Assembly (NCBI GenBank): GCA_965199055.1
Contig: CBDAQR010000003.1
Location: 744,001-808,000, forward strand
Length of the DNA: 64,000 bases
Direction of reading: 5' to 3'
Source of the DNA: CBDAQR01 sp965199055
GTDB taxonomy: Bacteria; Pseudomonadota; Gammaproteobacteria; Pseudomonadales; Halieaceae
The position numbers and the translations under genes are program-made. The number at the start of each line of letters is the position of its first letter. Position 1 is the stretch's first letter. The notes under the pieces were generated by a model. It was not told the origin of the DNA. It did no database searches and was given only the letters and a program-made list of their open reading frames with translations. Positions 55,653 through 64,000 of this stretch are shown piece after piece.

Positions 55653-56876
55653 TTACTCGATGATCTTGGCGACTACGCCAGCACCTACCGTACGGCCACC
55701 CTCACGGATAGCAAAACGCAGGCCTTCTTCCATCGCAATCGGAGCAATCAGCGTCGCAACCATCTGCACGTTGTCACCCGGCATGACCATCTCAACACCT
55801 TCAGGCAGCTCACAAGCGCCAGTCACATCAGTCGTACGGAAGTAAAACTGCGGACGGTAGCCCTTGAAGAACGGCGTGTGACGACCACCTTCGTCCTTCG
55901 ACAGAATGTAAACCTCTGCCTCGAACTTCGTGTGCGGCGTTACACTGCCCGGTACGGCCAGTACCTGGCCACGCTCAACTTCTTCACGCTTCGTACCACG
56001 CAACAGGACACCAACGTTCTCACCCGCGCGACCTTCGTCCAGCAGCTTGCGGAACATCTCAACACCCGTACAGGTCGTCGTCTGCGTTTCCTTGATACCT
56101 ACGATCTCAATCTCATCACCCACCTTGATGATGCCGCGCTCTACACGACCGGTCACAACCGTTCCGCGACCAGAGATAGAGAACACGTCTTCAACAGGCA
56201 TCAGGAACGGCTGGTCAATCGCACGCTCCGGCTCAGGGATGTAAGAGTCCAGGGTCTCAACCAGCGTCTTAACCGCCGTCGTGCCCAGCTCGTTGTCATC
56301 CTTGCCTTCCAGCGCCATCAGCGCAGAGCCACAGATGATCGGCGTGTCGTCACCCGGGAACTCGTACTGGTCCAGCAGCTCACGCAGCTCCATCTCAACC
56401 AGCTCTTTCATCTCTTCGTATTCTTCAGAGTCCGCACCGCCGCAGTCTTCCGCCAGCAGGTCAGCCTTGTTCAGGAATACAACAATGTACGGTACGCCTA
56501 CCTGGCGAGACAGCAGAATGTGCTCGCGAGTCTGCGGCATCGGGCCGTCAGTCGCACCACATACCAGGATCGCGCCGTCCATCTGCGCAGCACCCGTGAT
56601 CATGTTCTTCACATAGTCAGCGTGGCCCGGGCAGTCGACGTGCGCGTAGTGACGATCCGGAGATTCGTACTCAACGTGAGACGTCGCAATGGTGATACCA
56701 CGCTCTTTCTCTTCCGGTGCGTTGTCGATGCCGTCAAAGGCTACAGCGTCTCCGCCCCATACCTCGGAGCAGACGCGCGTCAGCGCCGCGGTCAGCGTCG
56801 TTTTACCATGGTCAACGTGACCAATCGTTCCCACGTTTACGTGGGGCTTATTACGTTCAAATTGCTCTTTTGACAT
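55653..56876 (-). CDS. tuf: Elongation factor Tu
   Basis: EF-Tu brings aminoacyl-tRNA to the ribosome. GHVDHGKTTLTAAL, DCPGHADYVKNMITG and NKADL are the GTPase motifs. At 407 residues it is longer than E. coli EF-Tu (394). Extra residues follow NKADL (AEDCGGADSEEYEEMKEL) in the G domain, a form I recall from Cellvibrionales and Oceanospirillales. It is last in rpsL-rpsG-fusA-tuf and ends at a strong terminator. Confidence 0.97.
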   Translation of the reverse strand: MSKEQFERNKPHVNVGTIGHVDHGKTTLTAALTRVCSEVWGGDAVAFDGIDNAPEEKERGITIATSHVEYESPDRHYAHVDCPGHADYVKNMITGAAQMDGAILVCGATDGPMPQTREHILLSRQVGVPYIVVFLNKADLLAEDCGGADSEEYEEMKELVEMELRELLDQYEFPGDDTPIICGSALMALEGKDDNELGTTAVKTLVETLDSYIPEPERAIDQPFLMPVEDVFSISGRGTVVTGRVERGIIKVGDEIEIVGIKETQTTTCTGVEMFRKLLDEGRAGENVGVLLRGTKREEVERGQVLAVPGSVTPHTKFEAEVYILSKDEGGRHTPFFKGYRPQFYFRTTDVTGACELPEGVEMVMPGDNVQMVATLIAPIAMEEGLRFAIREGGRTVGAGVVAKIIE

Positions 56877-56922
56877 CTTCGATAGCCTCTATAAAAAAGC
56901 GGTTAGTTTAGGTTTAAAAGTC

Positions 56923-59028
<2,106 letters not shown>

Positions 59029-59061
59029 GGACTATTCCTGCAACAGTTGGCGCTTGAGGAC

Positions 59062-59532
59062 TTAGAAGCGGTAGTGGGAGAACGCCCGGTTCGCTTCTGC
59101 CATGCGGTGCACGTCTTCACGCTTTTTAACCGCGTTGCCCTTGCCCTGTGAGGCGTCGATGATCTCGCCGGCCAGGCGCTGACGCATAGACTTCTCACCA
59201 CGCGCACGGGCGTAATCCACCAGCCAGCGCATGGACAGCGCCATACGACGCGAGGGACGTACTTCAACCGGCACCTGGTAGGTAGCACCACCAACACGAC
59301 GGGACTTTACTTCCACCATCGGGGCGATGTTTTCCAGGGCTTCGTCGAAAGCTTCGATAGGATCTTTAGACAGACGCTCTTCTACGATGTCGAGTGCACC
59401 ATATACGATACGTTCTGCTACGGATTTCTTACCACTGACCATCACGTGGTTCATGAACTTTGCCAAGGTCACGTTACCGAACTTCGGATCCGGCAGGACT
59501 TCGCGCTTGGCGACTACTCGTCTTCTGGGCAT
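59062..59532 (-). CDS. rpsG: 30S ribosomal protein S7
   Basis: It is a primary binder of the 16S 3' domain and usual repressor of the str operon. It starts MPRRRVVAKREVLPDPKFGN and ends AEANRAFSHYRF. It is 156 residues long. The gap of 128 bp to rpsL contains no gene. Confidence 0.97.
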   Translation of the reverse strand: MPRRRVVAKREVLPDPKFGNVTLAKFMNHVMVSGKKSVAERIVYGALDIVEERLSKDPIEAFDEALENIAPMVEVKSRRVGGATYQVPVEVRPSRRMALSMRWLVDYARARGEKSMRQRLAGEIIDASQGKGNAVKKREDVHRMAEANRAFSHYRF

Positions 59533-59660
59533 ATTAGCCTCTCTTTCTCTCTTCAGGTTTCCCGGACACTGACCTGCAACAAATGCGGGGGTGCAGGGTT
59601 CCGGCCTTACTTGGGGAGTACTCTCCCCATTATGTTCTTCAGCTAGCTAGCTGTAGCGAC

Positions 59661-60032
59661 TTACTTAGGACGCTTGGCACCTAACTTGGAGCGACCTTGC
59701 TTACGGTCGGAAACTCCGGAAGTATCGAGGCTGCCACGCACGGTGTGATAACGCACACCCGGCAAGTCTTTTACACGACCACCGCGAATCAGAACGACAC
59801 TGTGCTCCTGCAGGTTGTGACCTTCACCACCGATGTACGAGGAAACCTCGTAACCGTTGGTCAGGCGCACACGGCAGACTTTACGCAGTGCGGAGTTCGG
59901 CTTCTTCGGCGTAGTCGTGTAAACGCGAGTACATACACCACGGCGCTGCGGACAGGCCTGCAGAGCGGGTACGTCGCTTTTCGCTACTTTGCGCTTTCTA
60001 GGCTTACGAACCAATTGGTTGATCGTTGCCAT
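59661..60032 (-). CDS. rpsL: 30S ribosomal protein S12
   Basis: It is a decoding-centre protein and the classic streptomycin target. The ATG at 60032 gives MATINQLVRKPRKRKVAKSD and 123 residues. Upstream in-frame codons are leader. KKPNSALRKVCRVRLTNGYE includes the Lys associated with streptomycin (wild-type Lys), and GVRYHTVRGSLDTSGV follows. Confidence 0.97.
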   Translation of the reverse strand: MATINQLVRKPRKRKVAKSDVPALQACPQRRGVCTRVYTTTPKKPNSALRKVCRVRLTNGYEVSSYIGGEGHNLQEHSVVLIRGGRVKDLPGVRYHTVRGSLDTSGVSDRKQGRSKLGAKRPK

Positions 60033-60146
60033 TAAATAGAAACTCCAAAAATCATTAATTTTCATGACTTTAAGGTCACGCCCTTCCAGTTGGCTGGCGG
60101 CTATATTCGAGCCATAGCAACGCACCCCCGGTCAGAAGGAGGCGGC

Positions 60147-60175
60147 ATTCTATAGATGCAGATACAGGGAGTCAA
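60147..60175 (-). promoter_or_regulatory. str operon (rpsL) promoter
   Basis: On the minus strand TTGACT (60170-60175), 17 bp and TAGAAT (60147-60152). The start is predicted near 60140, giving a leader of about 108 nt. Confidence 0.75.
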
Positions 60176-60301
60176 CCTCAATATTGACGCGCCTTTCAGC
60201 GGGTTTTCGCGCCCAATTACCGGCCTTCCCAGCTTCATCTGAACTGCAGCCTGATACTATAATCGCCCCACATTACCTGCAACCACGATAAAACCCGATA
60301 A

Positions 60302-61576
60302 ATGCAGACAAGAACTTACCTGGCACTCCTGACCGCGCTCACACTGCTCGGCTTCTCCGGCGTTGCCGTATTCAACTACGTGGTCGACCCGTATCGCTAT
60401 TTTGATAGTGCTGATCGCCCCGGTATCAATAAATATCGGCAACGCTTTTTCCTGGGCCAGTACCTCGCCAAACCCTACGCGCTGCGCGAGAAGGCGCCGG
60501 AAGCCGTGATTCTCGGCGTATCCAGAGCGGGCTCATCACTGGCGACGGATCATCCTGGCTGGGAGGGCACCAGCGTGTACAACTACGGCATGGCCGGCAG
60601 CACAGCCTACTTGCTATGGCGCAACTACCAGCATGCGAAGGGCGCGGGGAATCTCAAGCAGGTTCTGTTGATGCTCGACTTTTACATGTACAACGCCTTC
60701 GAAAATCAGCGACCGGAAGTGGGGCACGTCCGCGGCTATGAGGAACGCCTGACCGTAACGCCGCAGTTCACACCCAACCGCGGCTTTCCGGTGCGGCACT
60801 TCAAAGACAACATCACGTCGCTATTGTCATTTGAGATGTTCTACGAAAGCTGGAATACCATCATTGCCCAGCGACGGATAGCGAATGAGAAGCTCTACCG
60901 GGCCACCCTCACCCCCTCCGGATTCTGGATTAACGATCCGCCGCCGCACTACAGTCAGCGCCGGCTGTTTCATCATGTGGAACGTCAGTATATGACCACC
61001 ACCTGGTTCCCTAAGCCAAAAAAGAAGTTTGCGCTTTACCCGGCCGAAGGCAATTCCAACATGGATTACCTGCGCCTGATCATCGCAGACGCGCACCGTG
61101 CAGACATTGATCTCAGGTTGGCATTCATGCCATTCCACGCACGCCTGGGTGAGGCACTGCATGCGGTGGAACTGTGGGATGATTTCGAACGCTGGAAGAT
61201 TGACGTTGTCAGTATCGTGGAGGAGCAGGCACAATTGGCAGACCGAACCGCCTTTTCGATATGGGATTTCACGGGATACAACAGCATTACCACAGAGCCC
61301 GTACCCGCAGCAGACGATTTAGAAACCCGCATGAAGTGGCACCTTGACGCCACCCATGTAAGTCGATCGGCTGGTTTTCTGATGCAAACCGTTATGCTGG
61401 GCACCGAAGGAGAGCGTTATCCAGACTTTGGTCAGCTCGTCAACAGCGAGAACATTCGTACCTATATTGATACTACTCGCGAGAGGCGTAAGCGTTACAT
61501 AGATAGCTTTCCGGAAGAACGTGAGGAAGTGCTTTTAAGATATACGAAAACGGCCGCGTGGAGGGAAGGTAACTAA
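60302..61576 (+). CDS. SGNH-like membrane-anchored protein
   Basis: This 424-residue protein has one N-terminal membrane segment (about residues 5-27), so its bulk should be periplasmic. VILGVSRAGSSLATDHPGW at 69-87 resembles the SGNH block I, with Ser74 as the likely nucleophile. MLDFYMYN follows, and WHLDATHVSRSAGF near residue 350 supplies a D-x-x-H pair. This layout is like AlgJ/AlgX-type proteins that work with MBOAT acyltransferases. An MBOAT gene is indeed 1.3 kb away. No family is recognised with certainty. A TATAAT at 60258-60263 may be its -10. Confidence 0.65.
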   Translation: MQTRTYLALLTALTLLGFSGVAVFNYVVDPYRYFDSADRPGINKYRQRFFLGQYLAKPYALREKAPEAVILGVSRAGSSLATDHPGWEGTSVYNYGMAGSTAYLLWRNYQHAKGAGNLKQVLLMLDFYMYNAFENQRPEVGHVRGYEERLTVTPQFTPNRGFPVRHFKDNITSLLSFEMFYESWNTIIAQRRIANEKLYRATLTPSGFWINDPPPHYSQRRLFHHVERQYMTTTWFPKPKKKFALYPAEGNSNMDYLRLIIADAHRADIDLRLAFMPFHARLGEALHAVELWDDFERWKIDVVSIVEEQAQLADRTAFSIWDFTGYNSITTEPVPAADDLETRMKWHLDATHVSRSAGFLMQTVMLGTEGERYPDFGQLVNSENIRTYIDTTRERRKRYIDSFPEEREEVLLRYTKTAAWREGN

Positions 61577-61609
61577 AAGGGCGAGCTTTTGCTGGGCTGA
61601 GTGAAAACT

Positions 61610-61873
61610 TCAGTCATCGAACTCTTCGACAGTCCGCTTGGCCTTCTCAAAAAAGAGCTTAATGGTGTTGGCATCTTCGATGTCGAATTCACCCAGGTCG
61701 ATATCCAGTGCGTTTTCCACCTCGATCACCAGGCTCATACCAGTGAGTGAATCCAGGCCGTAATCGCCAAAGTCTTCATCGTCATCAATAATGACTTCGT
61801 CCTTCTTTAATAGCTTTTTTATCGCAGCCTTCACTGCATCGCGGAACTCATCTAGCGTGAACGTCGCTTCCAA
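61610..61873 (-). CDS. Acyl carrier protein
   Basis: It is an 87-residue acidic ACP. Ser42 in YGLDSLTGMSLVIEVE is the phosphopantetheine site. It differs from housekeeping AcpP, which carries a DSLD-type EELDTEIPD stretch, and it is not near fabF. It lies 15 bp after the ketosynthase gene in one operon with the MBOAT gene, so it is probably a dedicated carrier for that system. Confidence 0.88.
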   Translation of the reverse strand: MEATFTLDEFRDAVKAAIKKLLKKDEVIIDDDEDFGDYGLDSLTGMSLVIEVENALDIDLGEFDIEDANTIKLFFEKAKRTVEEFDD

Positions 61874-61888
61874 GGTATTTCCCCCGTT

Positions 61889-62866
61889 TTAATCTTGCAC
61901 CCGCTGGAGAATCGACGTCGCCCAGGATAGACCGACACCAAAGCCCGCTATCAGGATAGTGTCCTCGTCGCCGTCGATATAATTTTCAAGCATCAGCGGA
62001 ATCGAAGAGGATACCGTATTACCGGTCTCGGCAGCCAGAAATGGCACCCTTTCTTCATCAACACCTAAACGCGGCACCAGATTATCAACAATAAACTTGC
62101 TGCCCTGGTGCATCAGATAAACGTCTACGTCTTCCTTGCCCAGCGAGTTCATCTCCAGGCACTTTTCGACCTGAGGCGGCACCTTGGATACAGCAAATTT
62201 GAACACGTTATTGCCCAGCATCTTTAGAACCCGCGTGGACTCATCAACTTTAATGGAGTGTGACAACTTGGCATTGGTGGCAAAAGTTGATTTACCAGAA
62301 CGCAACACCGGGTCTTCACCCACGTATGTCACCGCAGCGGCGTCGCCAAACAACAGCTGCGTATCATAGTCATCAGCAGCCATCACCTTGGAGTATGGGT
62401 CTGCAGTAAACAGCAAACCATGTCGCAGACCCTGCGACACCATGAGCGACTGAATAACGTCGAGTCCGTAGACAAAGCCGGAGCAACCCAGGGAGATGTC
62501 GAATGCAGCGACCTCTTCCGGCAGCCCCAGCTTGTGCTGAACAATGGCTGACGTGTGAGGGAGGCCAAAACCGTCAGGGTTTTGGGTGACGACGATAACG
62601 CAGTCGATCAACTCGCGATCCAGGCCAGGCACTTTTTCAAGCAGCGCCTCGAAGGCCTTCACGCAAAGATCAGAGGTCTCTTCATTCTCGGCTTTGCGCA
62701 ACACATTCGTAAAACCGACTTTGTCGGTTAAAAACTCCACATCCTTGCCGGCTTCGTCGGCACGCTCGAGGTTGCTGACCTGCCGCTCAGGGAAATAGCT
62801 GGCGATAGCCTTAATACCAAGCAAAGGGACCTCCTGCTGCTTAAAATTGGAAATAGAGGAACTCAC
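61889..62866 (-). CDS. 3-oxoacyl-ACP synthase III family protein
   Basis: This KASIII/FabH-like thiolase-fold enzyme of 325 residues has a complete Cys-His-Asn triad: Cys128 in ISLGCSGFVYGLD, His253 in YLMHQGSKFIV and Asn283 in ETGNTVSSSIP. It likely condenses an acyl-CoA with malonyl-ACP, or transfers an acyl group to the adjacent ACP. The sequence diverges from housekeeping FabH. The start overlaps the end of the MBOAT gene by 26 bp, which indicates coupling. Confidence 0.87.
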   Translation of the reverse strand: MSSSISNFKQQEVPLLGIKAIASYFPERQVSNLERADEAGKDVEFLTDKVGFTNVLRKAENEETSDLCVKAFEALLEKVPGLDRELIDCVIVVTQNPDGFGLPHTSAIVQHKLGLPEEVAAFDISLGCSGFVYGLDVIQSLMVSQGLRHGLLFTADPYSKVMAADDYDTQLLFGDAAAVTYVGEDPVLRSGKSTFATNAKLSHSIKVDESTRVLKMLGNNVFKFAVSKVPPQVEKCLEMNSLGKEDVDVYLMHQGSKFIVDNLVPRLGVDEERVPFLAAETGNTVSSSIPLMLENYIDGDEDTILIAGFGVGLSWATSILQRVQD

Positions 62867-64000
62867 TGGCTTTCGAGATCATCATAACGGAGAAGACAAA
62901 GATGCACACCTGCAGCACCAGCGTCCACTTGCCTGGTTTGAAGCGCTCCTTCAGATCCATGCTATTCGGTGCCAGGGCACAAATACCGATAAACAGTAAC
63001 ACCATGCCGGTGAGAACCCAGGTCGCCCACTGATCCTTCTGCGCCGCGCCGCTGGCAAAGTCAAAGAACCAGGGTGCACTCTGCCCCATGAGCTTGCTGG
63101 CGGAGACCGCCAACTCCCCGCCATCCATTCCCAGCATGCCCCGGTAGACCCTAAATGCGCTGTCCCAGCTGGTGGCCCGAAACATCACCAGGGTAATGCT
63201 GAAGAAGTGGAAAGTTATGAACCAGCCGAGCCAGGCCGGCATGTTGATCGCCAGCTTCCGCCACAGGTGATTAATCACAATAGCGAGTCCATTCAGCGCG
63301 CCGAACACCACGAAGGTCCAGGCAGAACCATGCCAGATACCACTCACTACCATCGCAAGGAAGCTGGCAATCATGCCGTTGCGGAAGTTGATCTCAGGCA
63401 TGGCGCGGAGAATAGTCTTATATACGTAGGCATTGATGAAGCGGGTCAGCGTCATATGCCAGCGCTGCCAGAGATTAATGATGCTCGTGCCCTTGTAGGG
63501 GCTGCGGAAATTGATAGGCAGCTCAATGTTAAACATGAGCGCCAGGCCAATCGCCATGTCCGAGTAGGCCGAGAAATCAAAGTACAGTTGGAAGGTGTAA
63601 CTGTAGTGAACCAGCCAGGCCTCCAGCATATTCAGCGAGGTAGCCGCATCGAAGCCATTATTGACCAGTATCTCGAATGAGTCGGCAATCACCACCTTCT
63701 TGAACAGACCGATACTGAATACAAATGTACCCAGCACGAAGCTATCGACATGAAAACGCCGGTTATCGGTGGCCGCAAACTGCGGCATGATCTCGCGGTG
63801 GTGAACGATCGGGCCGGCGATCAGCTGCGGGAAGAACGACACGAACAATGCGTAGTTCACCGGATCTCGCTCTTTGAGACCGGTGCGATAACAGTCGACG
63901 ATGAATGCTATCTGTTGCAGCGTAAAGAAACTGATACCCAGCGGTAGAGCAAGGCGCAGGAAATCAAATTCAACGCCTGGCAACAGATTGACGTTGTAGA
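62841..64000 (-). CDS. MBOAT-family O-acyltransferase, partial
   Basis: It is a membrane-bound acyltransferase related to AlgI and DltB. The open frame continues past the right edge (YNVNLLPGVEFDFLRLALPL), so the N-terminus is missing. LGISFFTLQQIAFIVDCYRT, INLWQRWHMTLTRFINAYVY and GIWHGSAWTFVVFGALNG are family motifs, the His of the last being the catalytic residue. It has many membrane helices. It is the upstream member of an operon with KASIII and ACP, and faces the SGNH-like gene. Confidence 0.92.
   Translation of the reverse strand, partial: YNVNLLPGVEFDFLRLALPLGISFFTLQQIAFIVDCYRTGLKERDPVNYALFVSFFPQLIAGPIVHHREIMPQFAATDNRRFHVDSFVLGTFVFSIGLFKKVVIADSFEILVNNGFDAATSLNMLEAWLVHYSYTFQLYFDFSAYSDMAIGLALMFNIELPINFRSPYKGTSIINLWQRWHMTLTRFINAYVYKTILRAMPEINFRNGMIASFLAMVVSGIWHGSAWTFVVFGALNGLAIVINHLWRKLAINMPAWLGWFITFHFFSITLVMFRATSWDSAFRVYRGMLGMDGGELAVSASKLMGQSAPWFFDFASGAAQKDQWATWVLTGMVLLFIGICALAPNSMDLKERFKPGKWTLVLQVCIFVFSVMMISKASEFLYFQF

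Noticed and set aside
55575..56873. Long open frame (432 codons) antisense to tuf
   Set aside because: It mirrors codon bias of tuf, is rich in Arg and Gln, and lacks any domain or ribosome site.

Overview
The window reads as chromosomal DNA of a marine-type gammaproteobacterium. The ribosomal str, S10, spc and alpha operons, the order ssb / MFS transporter / uvrA, the fabA-fabB pair and a class II IlvC all fit that class. The 407-residue EF-Tu suggests the Cellvibrionales area (Halieaceae-like). That last placement is inference from gene content and recalled family features, not a phylogeny.

Layout. 1-834: partial IS3-family element with a frameshifted orfB, abutting the last 51 codons of a gene it interrupted. 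841-3535: two exported proteins, a Tat-dependent FAD oxidoreductase and a DUF2891 lipoprotein. 3594-9070: rRNA operon on the minus strand (16S, tRNA-Ile, tRNA-Ala, 23S, 5S, terminator). Its 16S gene lacks about 140 nt at the 5' end, and no rrn promoter is left. 9071-10699: the left end of an IS110-family element sits exactly at the 16S break and is itself interrupted by a complete IS3-family element. 10741-18751: msrQ-msrP, pssA, ilvY/ilvC (divergent), proB-obgE and rpmA-rplU. 18999-26556: ispB, pgi and a nucleotide-sugar block (UDP-sugar dehydrogenase, phosphomannomutase, galU, manC). 26703-31557: fabA-fabB, moeA-moaB, a degenerate RmlD-like protein and ssb. 31649-36036: a frameshifted MFS transporter and uvrA. 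36064-39174: a DprE2/DprE1/HAD set and a methyltransferase. 39244-53047: alpha, spc and S10 ribosomal operons with rpoA and secY. 53271-55597: two inserted metabolic genes on the plus strand. 55653-60032: tuf, fusA, rpsG, rpsL. 60302-64000: SGNH-like protein, ACP, ketosynthase III and MBOAT acyltransferase, the last running off the right edge.

How genes work together. Pgi supplies fructose-6-phosphate to ManC and the phosphomannomutase for GDP-mannose, and GalU and the TviB-like dehydrogenase make UDP-sugars, so the block feeds surface polysaccharide synthesis. MoeA and MoaB make the molybdenum cofactor that MsrP needs. FabA and FabB form the anaerobic unsaturated fatty acid branch. The right-hand ACP/KASIII/MBOAT/SGNH set looks like a dedicated acyl-transfer system.

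The most unusual signal is at 9071-9260. The non-coding left end of the IS110 element can fold like a bridge RNA. Its predicted target-binding loop matches the 16S sequence at the insertion point, including the CT core. This suggests an IS110 element that addresses ribosomal RNA genes.
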